DNA of 64,000 nt. It comes from Capronia americana (lineage: Eukaryota > Ascomycota > Eurotiomycetes > Chaetothyriales > Herpotrichiellaceae). The DNA lies in NCBI GenBank assembly GCA_016110215.1, contig JADWQD010000007.1:1922001-1986000 (forward strand), read 5' to 3'. The position numbers and the translations under genes were made by a program. A model generated the notes under the pieces. The model had not been told where the DNA came from, searched no databases, and was given only the letters and a program-made list of their open reading frames with translations. Below, piece after piece: positions 42,252 through 52,731 of this stretch (its first letter is position 1; the number at the start of each line of letters is the position of its first letter).

Positions 42252-43953
42252 GAAAGTTACTCACGCATTGTACAATCTTTTCGTCCAGGCCAGCCGATCG
42301 TCACAGTTATATGCACCTTGGCTAATAAAGCCTAGCAACAAGCAGGGAAATGCGAATGCGAGCAAACTGAGTTGAGAGCTCGCTGCGTGAGAGCTCCAAG
42401 GTCCGCAAAGAGTCCCTCGCGTCAGTAAAGGCAAGAGGAATACCCCCGAGGCTTTTCAGCCTTCAGTCCCGTTCCTGACGAGATATTTGCATGACGTGAA
42501 AGGAGAGAGAAGAGCCCAAAGCGGCCCACCTCTCCTCTGTAATAGGCCGATAAGGACAGTAAGATGATACTTGATGCTCACCATGATCGTGAGAGTCCAG
42601 ATGGTAAGGGACAGAGCTCCGGGCAAGCCATCCTAAGAAGGGTCCTCGCGCTCTTGCCTGCTTAGTCTTAAAATCCTGTTCTCCCATTTCGTGTACTGAA
42701 CCCCCGTCGTCTCTGGCTGGTTGGCTCGAGGTTTGAACATGGACGCTACCAATCCCGGAGTTTCTCTGCTTCCGAGTGTGTAAAAGAGCGAATTGACGGG
42801 CCGGATTGTGTCGTCGACCTGAATTTCCTGTCCGGCCATGACAGCGCGACTTGACGCGCCGTAATAAGCTTGATTGGATGAGCAGCTCTCAACGGCTCGT
42901 AGGATCTTTGCGCAAACAACAGTATGTTCGTGTACTCCGATGACATGGCGCGTAAAAGTAGATAAGTAGCAGAGAATCAAGCCCAGGGACATCAGGGGAA
43001 ACAACAGATCATCTACCTACAATGGGAGAGATATTGGCATGTGGTGCAGGATAAACGTTGGATGGTGCCGTCTCAGCATCTGAGGATGCATGATCCAGCA
43101 CCGACACGCCCGCCCCCGGTCGTGTTTCGATAGGAGTGGTTTTAATACCTCTAGACCCTCAACACGACATCAGGCTGATTGTCCGCGGCAGCTTTTCGTG
43201 ATGAGAAGCATAACAAACTGTGCCAGTCGGTGCGGAAGGGGCCGATATGAGACCAATTGATGAGATGAAGAAGCTGGACTATGGGATACAGCCGACAGGT
43301 ACACTCGGTAAGTCGCTGCTGCAACTGAGGCGCCTTGGATGGTGATCCGTTGAGGTGGATCCTACATCGTCTGGAAGATGGAGCAGACAGAAAGAACGTG
43401 GCTGCGGAAGACGTGGGATGGAAGATAAAATCTCTCATAGATAGCATGCGAAGGCAGGGGCTTCTGCTGAAGTCCATGATGGGGAAGGTCGACAACGTCG
43501 CAAGAGGTCGCAAAAGTTGTGAAGGTCGAGAAAGTCACGTGTGGACCGATGGAAGGCTGTGCACGGACCATGCGCCACACAAGGCTAGCCAATCATGTCG
43601 CCTGTGGACCCCCAAGCTGCTCTCCCGCCTCCTGCCACAGACATGTATATTATTTCGATTCCATCAGCCATCAGCCATCAGCCATCAGCCAGGATTCATA
43701 TGGGTGATTTCGGCCTAGGCTGCTCCAGACCACCACTGTTTGAACTCGCACGGCTGGCTCTCAACAAATGTCTTGAGTTGGGAGAAGGAGACGTCATTGC
43801 GAAATCGGAAACAGGCGGTCGTATTTCTCTCCTTGACTGGTACATACTGGAAAACTGGCAAGTCCTTCTGGGAACGTTATCTCTATGAGTAAGAAGTCTA
43901 TGAAAAAGTTGATGCCTACAAGTACAACAGCAAGTCATCATCGCCCTTTGCCA
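42252..43953. other. Intergenic, one weak minus-strand ORF
   Basis: About 1.7 kb. A minus-strand frame at 42633-43004 (123 codons) has some protein-like sequence (SLFYTLGSRETPGLVASMF) but no family match or splice context. The rest is the 3' flank of the methyltransferase and SAC1 genes plus a heptamer repeat. Confidence 0.4.
43661..43690. repeat. CCATCAG heptamer tandem repeat
   Basis: Four consecutive copies of CCATCAG. A short simple repeat in intergenic DNA. Confidence 0.9.
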
Positions 43954-46080
43954 TCACTCTATCCGCTTCTTGCCTTCTTCCATGAATCCCATGTTCGCTG
44001 TGCTGATATTTCGGGCCCTTCTATCCTTGCCACTCGCCGCCGCGATGAGTGGGCCAACGATCGGATCCTTGTGAGCTTTCGACAACGTTTCCGAAAAGCC
44101 TTCAGTTGCAAAAGATGGCGTATTGAGTTTTGGCCAGTTGACATATAATAGCCCATGCGAATAGATGAACTGGAATGCCCATCCTGCCACCGCCAAACAC
44201 AATATCACAAACAGTCGGAGAGGCCATATAGCCGCCTCTGGAGGTCGCCGCGTCAAGAGGGCGACGAGAACTATGAACACCGAAGCAGCCAGCACATATG
44301 GAATTGCCTGGATGATGAGAGGCCTCCGGTCGGCGAACATCAAAGATGATCCGACTCCATATGTTGAAGGAAGATAGGTTCCCAAGAAGAGATCGAACCC
44401 ATCCTGGCGCGGTCCGTCTAGGAAATTGTTACGGATGTATCGCGTGCAAGAGTTCTGAAGGTCCTGCAGAGCGCCAGCTTTCGTTCGAGTTCCAGTACGG
44501 GTGAAGTCGGTCTTGAGTGCGCCAGTACCCGAGTACGCCTTGGAGACGACATCCGCGTTGTCAGCCCATATGTTGCGGAAGAGGTATTCGAACTCTCGGT
44601 CGTCTTGTGCACGTTCGCCCGGTTGCAGGATGCCGATATCCTGGAACTGCTGGGTCAGCGCCCATCTTCCAAGCATGCTCTGAACCACGTTGGTCCGGTC
44701 CAGACAATCCATGCAGTTTGTACGCACGACAGCGGTCTGCCGGTTCCTAACTTCAAGCGCACCAGATGGGTCTCCTGGCATCTCGACGCCGCGGAAATAT
44801 TGTCCCTTCCTCAGACCGTCCATCAGCTCATCCAACAACAGCTCGGCCCGGTGCCATTTGAGGCCTTTGGTCTCATTGTGAAAGTCGAAGTAGACGTAAT
44901 GTAACCTGTCCATCCTCTGGGAATTCTCACGCGCTTCGATGTCTCGGAACTTTTCATCTGTACGTCGGTCGGCTTGGACCGACTCCTCCGGCGAGTTGAC
45001 CAAAATTCGAACCATCTGCTCGTAGGCCTTCTTGACTCGCTCTTCTCTGCCTCGTTGATTGACTAGGTTGACCAGGTAATTTTCGCCATAGATTCTAATC
45101 TGCTCGTCGAAATGCTTCCTCGCAGCATCCACCGCAGACTCGACGCCACGGATCTGCAGCTTGGGTACGTAGCGGAGATCATTGATTTCGGCCCAATACA
45201 CGGGTACGCTGCCTCGGGTCTGGAGATAGGCAAGAACCTGTGTCTCAGCAGGCTGCGCACCAACTTGTCCATTGCCAATGCCCTGGCCGCCGGCATACCC
45301 TGTAGGGCCGGAAGTGTCATTCAGCAAGGCGATCTGCTCGGTCTCGTTGAAGTTAGAGACGTGGCCTTGCTCGTCGATGCCACGGGACAGGTATCTCGTG
45401 CCCCCGCGGAACCTAGATCGCCTGGTAATGAGGGCAAACGTGAAGGCGGTGTTCTTGACCTTGGCGGGAGCAATGCGCAACATGCCATACATGACAGGAA
45501 GAATGTATGGATCGGCGCCAGCCTGCTGTTGACCGCGCAATCCCCCTGCTGCGCCGCCGCCTGTCCGGAAGTCAATCAGGTCTGTCTGGATGAAACGGTT
45601 GTAGAAGAAACGATCGTCGGCTCTCTTCCATAGTGGCTGAGAGAGATCCGAGCTGGACTGTCGCTGGAAGCTGGAGGTGATGTCGATCGAGTAAGAGAAG
45701 TACATGGGCCCCGAAGCGAGGAAGGCCTTCAGGTAGGAAAGATACGTGTCCTCGTCGGGATCGCGGACTGGACGTTCTCGCAGGGGCAGGAACTCGGTAG
45801 CGACGATCTTGTACACCATGTGGCCCCGAAGCCTCCCCATGGGCTGCGCCTTTGTGATGACCAGGATGTACTTGTCCAGCTTCAGCTTAATGATGCCCAG
45901 AATGCCGGCAATGCTCGAGACCCGTTTTGCTCCCAGCAAAGAGCCATTGTTGAGTCGGATATCACCAGATGGTCTTTCCACCACGAGCGTCGGCGCAGAC
46001 GAGTTGGAGGGCGAGGTGAAGGCATAGTGACTGGTGGAAGCGTGGACGTTGATGTCGCGGAAGGGGAGCAAGTTGGCCAT
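43954..46080 (-). CDS. SAC1: SAC1 phosphoinositide phosphatase
   Basis: 708 residues, single exon, starting MANLLPFRDINVHAS. Dephosphorylates phosphatidylinositol 4-phosphate at the ER and Golgi. The SAC domain fills most of the protein; the catalytic CX5R motif is visible as RTNCMDCLDRTNVVQS near residue 455. Two hydrophobic segments near the C-terminus (AIPYVLAASVFIVLVALLT and LRLFVILCLAVAGWAFQFI) anchor it in the ER membrane. The protein ends KKRIE, close to a dilysine ER-retrieval signal. It is longer than the 623-residue yeast enzyme, mainly through inserts. It diverges from a Rab5-type gene over 344 bp. Confidence 0.96.
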   Translation of the reverse strand: MANLLPFRDINVHASTSHYAFTSPSNSSAPTLVVERPSGDIRLNNGSLLGAKRVSSIAGILGIIKLKLDKYILVITKAQPMGRLRGHMVYKIVATEFLPLRERPVRDPDEDTYLSYLKAFLASGPMYFSYSIDITSSFQRQSSSDLSQPLWKRADDRFFYNRFIQTDLIDFRTGGGAAGGLRGQQQAGADPYILPVMYGMLRIAPAKVKNTAFTFALITRRSRFRGGTRYLSRGIDEQGHVSNFNETEQIALLNDTSGPTGYAGGQGIGNGQVGAQPAETQVLAYLQTRGSVPVYWAEINDLRYVPKLQIRGVESAVDAARKHFDEQIRIYGENYLVNLVNQRGREERVKKAYEQMVRILVNSPEESVQADRRTDEKFRDIEARENSQRMDRLHYVYFDFHNETKGLKWHRAELLLDELMDGLRKGQYFRGVEMPGDPSGALEVRNRQTAVVRTNCMDCLDRTNVVQSMLGRWALTQQFQDIGILQPGERAQDDREFEYLFRNIWADNADVVSKAYSGTGALKTDFTRTGTRTKAGALQDLQNSCTRYIRNNFLDGPRQDGFDLFLGTYLPSTYGVGSSLMFADRRPLIIQAIPYVLAASVFIVLVALLTRRPPEAAIWPLRLFVILCLAVAGWAFQFIYSHGLLYVNWPKLNTPSFATEGFSETLSKAHKDPIVGPLIAAASGKDRRARNISTANMGFMEEGKKRIE

Positions 46081-46424
46081 AATGACGGCTTATTGAATCT
46101 TTGTTTCAATCTTCACTATCGCACCATTATCGACAAAGGTTGCTGGTGCTGGCTTTGATTGTGAGCGTGACGCAGGCTGGTGGGCTGTGCTTGTGCCTGT
46201 GCCTGAGCCTGAGCCCGAGCCCGTGTGCGCCTGTGTCAGTAACGGGGCAGCCATCGTCATCTTCTTGGCCCAGATCATTCCTCCCTCCTGCACCTCAACT
46301 CCAGGTAGAGACAATAACACCACCGCTCCCTCATCATCCCAACATCCGGCATCCCACGCTTTCTTACTCATAACTACTCTTGTACCTCTCAGTGGTGCCT
46401 TCCTCGAGGCCAGTACGACACAAT
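46081..46424. promoter_or_regulatory. Divergent promoter region, SAC1 / Rab5
   Basis: 344 bp between the two divergent start codons; it must serve both genes. A tandem CCTGTG/CCTGAG-like run lies near 46190-46220. No defined site called. Confidence 0.6.
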
Positions 46425-47251
46425 ATGGCAGCTCGAGCCCCCGTAGGCCGACCTGGCGCAGGCGGCAGGTTTGCTCAATTCAAGCTCGTCCTTCTAGGTA
46501 TGTTGAGGACCACTCTGGCTACAATATCGCACCACTAATTGAGGTCCAGGTGAATCGGCAGTCGGAAAGGTATTGTTCCCATCTACTCCGCTGCCTCCCA
46601 CCGTGACGCATCCATCCTAACATGCCCTCAGAGCTCATTAGTCCTGCGGTTTGTCAAAGACCAATTCGACGACTATCGCGAGTCCACCATTGGTGCGGCC
46701 TTCCTCACGCAGACAATATCATTAGACGAGAACACGACGGTCAAATTTGAAATATGGGATACCGCGGGTCAAGAGCGATACAAGTCCCTGGCCCCCATGT
46801 ACTACCGGAATGCCAACTGCGCGGTCGTGGTTTACGATATCACACAGGCTGTACGCTACACTCCTTTCCTTATTACTCCAATGCTAACGCCGGATATGTC
46901 CAGTCGTCTCTAGATAAAGCCAAGTCATGGGTCAAAGAACTCCAACGACAAGCCAACGAAAACATCATCATCGCCCTCGCCGGCAACAAAGTCGACGTCG
47001 TCAACGAATACCCGGACAAGCGCGCCATCCAGACCGCAGATGCGGAAGCCTACGCAAAAGAAGCGGGCCTGTTGTTCTTCGAGACCTCCGCAAAGACGTC
47101 AACAAATGTCAAAGAATTGTTCACTGCCATTGCCAAGAAGTTGCCGCTGGATCAGGCAGGCCCCAGGAATCTGAGGGCGCATCCCAGGCCGGGTGTGGAC
47201 CTGAGACCCGAGTCGACTCAAGCTGGCGCTGCTGGAAATTGCCAGTGTTGA
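46425..47251 (+). CDS. ypt5: Rab5-type small GTPase (Ypt5/Vps21)
   Basis: 219 residues in four exons: 46425-46497, 46550-46569, 46632-46850 and 46904-47251; introns 52, 62 and 53 bp. Exon 2 is only 20 nt and encodes part of the P-loop. Directs early-endosome fusion and sorting. GTPase motifs: G1 GESAVGKSSLVLRF across two introns, switch I TIGAAFLTQT, switch II WDTAGQERYKSLAPMYYRNA (a Rab5 hallmark), GNKVD and ETSAKT. The C-terminus GNCQC is a CXC prenylation motif for double geranylgeranylation. The Ala-Ala-Phe switch I and the N-terminal Gly-rich extension fit Rab5 rather than Rab7 or Rab11. Confidence 0.96.
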
Positions 47252-47713
47252 TTTTTAAGCAGCCTCTCGAGACCGAGTCTTCTCCGGATAAGTGTCCTTT
47301 TCCGTTGTTGATTTAGCAGGCGCAGGGACGGCAGGGGTTGGGGGAGGATGCTGGATAAGAGTTCTCGATTTCTGCAATGCCTCAGTCAGGCCGATATTTA
47401 TCGGCCCGCTACGGCCAATGTCGAGGGCCATCAGGGAGGTACACCATAACGGAAAAACCCTGAATTTCGTTGGGAGAGCCGGCCAATGCGGGCCGACTGA
47501 ACCCAGACACTCTCCGTCAACCTCTGACATCGTGATAGTATGCCAGGAAGAACCACAGGCGTTTGTGAGAGCAGGAATCAGCACGCCGGGCGACCCGGCT
47601 TTCGTCCTATTGACCAGAACATTTTAATGCCTAGAGACCACCAACTGCTCAGTTCCATTCCTTGTAGCACTGGCCCTTCGCAATAGCCCTACACTACTCC
47701 CTGTATCTCTCCT
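47252..47713. other. Intergenic between convergent Rab5 and RTC5
   Basis: 462 bp of 3' flanks. No gene seen. Confidence 0.6.
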
Positions 47714-49698
47714 CTACACGCTCCCACCGCTCCTATGCCCGGCCTTGTCGCCCACCAAACCCGCCATCTCTAACAACGCCCTCGCCCCGTCCTTGTCGCC
47801 CCCGAAATTCACCCCCCTCCGTCTCGCAGCCTCCTCTTCCTCCCACTTCAATCTCTTTCTCTGCTTCGTGATTTCATCATCCTCTTCCCCGGCGGTAGAG
47901 CCAGAGCGGGCCCCAAGCGGGAAGGAAATACCCCACACTTCCAGCGTATCGAGGTCGAATGTGACTTTCTTAGCCTGGACGGTGTCGGAGTGGTGGGTCT
48001 GGGCCACTTCGAGGCCTGGGTCGGTAACGAAAGCCCCGGAGCCGGAAGACCCGTCGTGGTTGAACGTTACGGATTCCATGTCTCCGTCTATGAGGATGCT
48101 TACGGGCCCCAGGATGGGTGGCGGCGGGGGTCCGGTGCGCGAGGTTGAAGGCGGGATCATGCAGCCTAGTGCCATGCCTGTCTTTGAATTGAAGTACGAG
48201 GGTGGGATTGTGCGGTTGTACGTGTTTGCTGGGAAGACGGCGTGGCGGGGGAGGAGTTGGAACAGCGTCGAGAACAGTGCTGGCGATTCTGAGGTGAGGG
48301 GGGTGGGTTTCTCGCGCCATGGTTCGGGGAGGTATGCTCCCAGGAGGATGGGCTTTTTGTCATTTGTGCCGCTGATGAGCACGATGGTGCTGGACGTCCA
48401 GGAGAGGACCTGGCGTTGGAACGAAGAGAGAGATGTCCCGTGCGACGAGGTCGAGTAGAGTTGATTGAAGCGGGCATGTGAGGAGAAGACGTTTTTCAGC
48501 GACGCACCCGACGAAGTAGGAGAGATGGAGAGCTTCAGGGACATGGAGAGTTGGGAGAGGAGTGTGTCGGTTAAGATGGTGCTGAAGGTGGTATCCTCCG
48601 GTGATCTGTATATCGGAGACGGTCTAATCTCGACAGTATCGAGAGTCGGTTGGGCGGCTGAGTCGCGGTGTTTGTTGAGGTTGATGTTCTTGCTGAAGAG
48701 GAAGTGTTCGAACAAGGCGCTGAGAGGGATGAAGAGATCTGGTAATGTGGTTGTGATGGTCTTGACAAAATTGGAATATCGGATGCCATCGCCATGTGAG
48801 TCCGGGTCGAAGGCAGCTATGATGGCATCTGCTGAATCGATGAGGCCTTGGAGCCTCTCTTTCTGGTCCAAGCTCTCGCCGTATATGCCGAGAGGCGTCA
48901 ATGGCTCGATGCCTGCAATCAGGAGCAAGAGCATGACTAGGTTCTTGAGGTTCTCTGCTGGGATCATTGCGCGGTTGATCTTTCGGTCGGTCCTATGGTC
49001 ATGTTTGAAGACCTCAATGGCATCAAGAGCATCCAGCGCGGCTAGGGCAAGGTCATCGTCATCTTCGTCCTCATCGTCGTTCAGCGGCACGTCAATAGAG
49101 AAACCAGCAACATGCGAGCTGATGCCTTCTTCGACTGCTTGCTCTTTGAGCATGTCGTCCGGTAGTTGTTCCTTGACGATATCTTCCATACTAGGTCCTT
49201 CCTTTGGAGGAGGCATACTAGACCGTCGATCGAACACAGCTAAACTCCGGAACAAGAGCTTGGCCTTGTCCTGGTCACCGCGCCTCAAGACCTTCTTGTA
49301 CCTACCTGTCATGATGGTGATGACCTTGAGCATTGCTTCTCGGGTCAAGATGCATGGCGCCAGACTCGGGAATGGAAAGGCTCCAAGGTAGCTGCACATA
49401 TGGTAGAGCACAGGTCCTGCTCTGAGAGGTTCCGGCAAGGCCAAGAAGCGACATAATGTGTCCTCTTTCCAGTATTCCACATCTTCCTGATGGTCCGCGA
49501 GGGTCTTGAAGTTGTCCTTGTAGTGAGCTATCTCCAAGTGCGTATAGCATTTGCTGGCAAAGCGAAGCGCCAGCTCATGGCTCAATTGCTCTGCATGAAG
49601 TTCGCGGTATCAGACCAAACCGGTCTTTCTATCAGTGATGCGATTGACTTACCAATGGGAACCTCCTTGGGCGGCTCTGCTGAGTGAGTTTGACCCAT
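47714..49698 (-). CDS. RTC5: RTC5-like TLDc protein
   Basis: 640 residues in two exons (49653-49698 and 47714-49590; 62-bp intron, phase 1). The first exon begins MGQTHSAEPPKEVPI, a consensus N-myristoylation start (Gly2, Ser6). The N-terminal half is helical with an acidic loop (DDEDEDDDDLALAALDALDA). The C-terminal TLDc domain spans about residues 390-590, with FNQLYSTSSHGTSLSSFQR, ILLGAYLPEPW and TGMALGCMIPP. Yeast Rtc5 is N-myristoylated, sits on the vacuole and promotes V-ATPase disassembly; TLDc proteins as a group bind the V-ATPase. The same function is inferred here. It lies next to Rab5 and SAC1, both endomembrane genes. Confidence 0.92.
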
Positions 49699-50048
49699 GG
49701 CGACTTCCTGTATCCGAATCTATTCCATTACACAACAGACTAGGCAGGCCCGCCTCATACATTGGGCTTCTCACTTCATGACATGATTCGAGTTCTGGCT
49801 GGCTGACTGCCTCGACGAAGGTCATACGACGCCGAGAAGATATTCGCCTTACTGCACATATTACTTCCGTAGCATTACGTTGCAGCAAATTTTACTCCCG
49901 CGCAAGTACATACGCGAATCTTTTCCGCATCCTCACCTTCACTTTGGTGTAGAACGTTTGCAGTAAGTCAGCACCCAGTCATGCCTGTCCTGAAATGCAG
50001 AGATGGATTCTCAGAGCCTCTGCTCAGGTCAGAATCGTTCACCGCGGG
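49699..50048. promoter_or_regulatory. Divergent intergenic region, RTC5 / FPGS
   Basis: 350 bp between divergent starts. An ATG at 50003 lies in a different frame from FPGS and could act as an upstream start. No defined site. Confidence 0.5.
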
Positions 50049-51945
50049 ATGGCGACAACGGCGCCCGCCATGTCGCGCACGTACACCGTAAGTCTCGCAG
50101 CGCAATAGCGTTTCGCATGGGCACCACTGACTGGTATCTAGGATGCCGTGAACTCGCTCAACACCCTTCAGTCCAATTTCGCTATTGTCGACGCCATCCG
50201 TAAGTCCGGGCGGGCTTTGAACGAACAAGCCATTCCTGAAATGATCGAATGGTGTCGCAGAATTGGATACAAGGTCTGCAACCCTCGAGCCTCTGACATA
50301 TGCCCTCTTTCTCTAACTGATCCTCTCACAGCCTGCAGACTTCAATGTCCTGAAGCCTATACACATCGCCGGGACAAAGGGCAAAGGATCGACTGCCGCC
50401 TTCGTCTCTTCGATCCTCACACGCTTCATCCATTGCGAACAGCCAGGCTTTATCCCATTGTCAAAAGTTGGATTGTTCACCTCACCACATTTGACATCTG
50501 TTCGAGAGCGAATTCAGATTAATGGCGAGTCGTTGTCTGAGGAATTGTTTGCAAAGTATTTCTTCGAGGTTTGGGACCGCCTAGAGAATGCTGCGAGAGA
50601 TGCAGGTGAAGATCCGGCTTCGACAAAGGCAAAACCCGTTTATTTCCGGTACTTGACCTTGATGGCCTTTCACACCTACATCAGTGAGAAGGTCGACGTG
50701 GCGGTAATCGAATGCGGCGTAGGTGGTGCCTACGACAGCACAAATATCATTGAGTCTCCGGCGGTAACAGCAATCACAAGCCTAGGGATTGACCACGTCG
50801 GTATGCTCGGTGAAACCATCGGCGAGATTGCTTGGCACAAATCCGGTATCATGAAGAAGGGTACCCAATGCTTCACGCCTGTCAGCCAACCGGAAGAGGC
50901 GAAAGAGGTCATGGAGAGAGTGGCAAGAGAGAAAGGATGCCTCCTCGAGTATGTCAAGCCGATTCCGCAGATTGAGAATGGGGATTACAAGATTGGACTC
51001 CAAGGAGAATTCCAGAAAATCAACGCCACTCTCGCCCTCGAGGTTGCGTGGAAGTGGCTCCGCGATCAAGGATATAGGTCTCACGACTATGAATTTTTGG
51101 TAAGGCTGAGACACGGCCTGCAGCATGTTCGGTGGCCCGGCCGGTGCGACACTAGACAAGAGAATGGGATCAAATGGTGTATCGACGGTGCACACACGCT
51201 CGAAAGTATCAGGCTGGCTGGGGAATGGTTCGCCTCTAAACTTATCACGAAAGCATCCCCGCCCCAAGGATCATCAGACCCTCTTCATCTGCAACCACGC
51301 TTTTTGATCTTCAATCAGCAGACCCGAGACGCGAACGCATTTGCAGAAGAGTTGTTCAACACGTTGTCCAAGGCTCTGAACGATTCGCATCCCTTCACAC
51401 ATGTCATCTTCTGTACCAACACTACCTTCAAAGAGACCGGTTTCAAGCCGGACCTGATGTTCGCTAACTCCAATGCGTCAGATGTTGCGAGTCTGACGGT
51501 TCAACGCCGTCTCGCTGAGACGTGGGCCAAGATAGACCCTTCGGCTAAGGTTGAAGTGGTACGCACTATCGAGGAGGCAGTAGAAATGGTCCGGAACGTG
51601 GCACGGCTCCATCAACATGACAAGGTTGAGAATGCAGAGAGGGCAATTTCTGTTGGGGAGAAGACGAAGGTCTCCAGCCCACCCGAGATGAGCTCCTCGA
51701 ACGTTCGGGAGGCGCAGATCGCGAGTCCGGAGAAGCCGCAGATCTCCAGTCCACAGGAGTCGATGCCCTCGACTCCAGGGCCGACCGGGACTTCAGATGC
51801 GAAAGCGGTAGTCACTGCTTTCGTTACTGGGAGTTTGCATCTCGTCGGCGGCTTTCTGGAAGTCCTGGAAAGCACAAGGACCTCTCACGATGCTAAACCT
51901 GATGGAGCTCCTAAACCGGCCTACGCAATTGTGAAACACGGCTAG
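50049..51945 (+). CDS. MET7: Folylpolyglutamate synthase
   Basis: 594 residues in three exons: 50049-50087, 50142-50273 and 50332-51945; introns 54 and 58 bp. Adds glutamates to folates so they are retained and used by one-carbon enzymes, including methionine synthesis. The start MATTAPAMSRTYT is an ATG pair; the second ATG is also possible, and alternative starts give cytosolic and mitochondrial forms in other organisms. Motifs: the ATP loop IAGTKGKGSTAAFVSSIL; GLFTSPHLTSVRERIQIN; ECGVGGAYDSTN; TSLGIDHVGMLGETIGEIAW; and IDGAHTLESIRLAG. The C-terminal domain carries a Ser/Pro/Glu-rich insert of about 60 residues before the conserved VTGSLHLVGGFLEVLE, making it longer than usual. The TAG stop at 51943 is followed in frame by a PAH-like reading frame. 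Confidence 0.95.
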
Positions 51946-52413
51946 CGGCCATACCATCCATTCATCGAGGGCGTGCCCTACTACACGACTGACTTCGAAT
52001 CATCCTTTGTGGACGAGCCGGACGTGTCCAGAAAGTTCCTAGCCATAACTGAGGACTTCAAAAATCAAGTCATTGACGTCCCACAGTTACTCCGGAGGGT
52101 GGCAGACCTGTTAAATGACACGGCGCGAGTCGAGCTTTATAATGCGGTTATCCGGCTACTTCCCAGAGGGTATTCTGTCGATCTCTTGCGCGAAGGCACC
52201 CTAAATGCAAACATCGAGATGAATCCCTCCCAGCCGGTCAGAAATTCTGTTCTAGAGTGGGCGCATAGTGTCGACCCAGATCAAGTGGAGCGCGATGTTG
52301 GCGTTCCTCGAGACGAGGGGACGGTAGGGATGGTTTCAAGTGGCAACAAGACGGACACTGTTCGTAGACCAGCAGGACCGAACCCGCCGGCAAAGCGCCA
52401 GCGTACCTCATGA
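51946..52413 (+). CDS. PAH-like (Sin3-type) reading frame after the FPGS stop
   Basis: An open frame continues in the same phase directly after the FPGS TAG and runs 155 codons to the stop at 52413. The first part (RPYHPFIEGVPYYTTDFESS) leads into a helix pair like a paired amphipathic helix domain of Sin3: VSRKFLAITEDFKNQVIDV, then QLLRRVADLLNDTARVELYN and IRLLPRGYSVD. The rest is low-complexity and ends in a basic AKRQRTS, a possible nuclear signal. There is no in-frame ATG before the domain; the only candidates are a GTG at 51973 and a late ATG past it. So it may be a readthrough or alternative-splice C-terminus of FPGS, the last exon of a separate gene whose start I cannot see, or an assembly error. 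Coding nature is likely; gene structure is open. Confidence 0.55.
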   Translation, partial: RPYHPFIEGVPYYTTDFESSFVDEPDVSRKFLAITEDFKNQVIDVPQLLRRVADLLNDTARVELYNAVIRLLPRGYSVDLLREGTLNANIEMNPSQPVRNSVLEWAHSVDPDQVERDVGVPRDEGTVGMVSSGNKTDTVRRPAGPNPPAKRQRTS

Positions 52414-52731
52414 CCGAGGTTCAGAAGCGACATCATCAACTGATACGCTGATACACCGTTACTATCCATAGATTGTTATAGATCCGACTTTAGCCTCGCG
52501 GCCACTGTAATGGAAAGGATACCGGGGTAATGGACATGTCTATTCAGGAGCAGTATATCTCTGCATCATCAAATCTCATCAAGGGTGTATACACAACATC
52601 AAATTGTACAAGGCCAAATGCAACGCCTATCTCCACATCGAAGTACTACCCAATGTGAGGCATCCACAATTATTACAGCATCGGCTGGCGGGTCAGTCGG
52701 TGGGTCGGTCGTCATCGTAATCACCACCACC
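52414..52731. other. Intergenic between convergent genes
   Basis: 318 bp of 3' flanks. Nothing recognised. Confidence 0.6.

Noticed and set aside
43661..43690. The CCATCAG repeat as a possible CRISPR or regulatory array
   Set aside because: Units are contiguous heptamers with no spacers and only four copies; a simple tandem repeat.
46187..46606. 139-codon plus-strand frame over the start of the Rab5 gene
   Set aside because: It covers the SAC1/Rab5 promoter and reads the Rab5 exon in the wrong frame; the Rab5 exons with their introns explain the region.
52281..52469. Minus-strand short frame over the PAH-like region
   Set aside because: Antisense of the PAH-like frame; no domain or start context.
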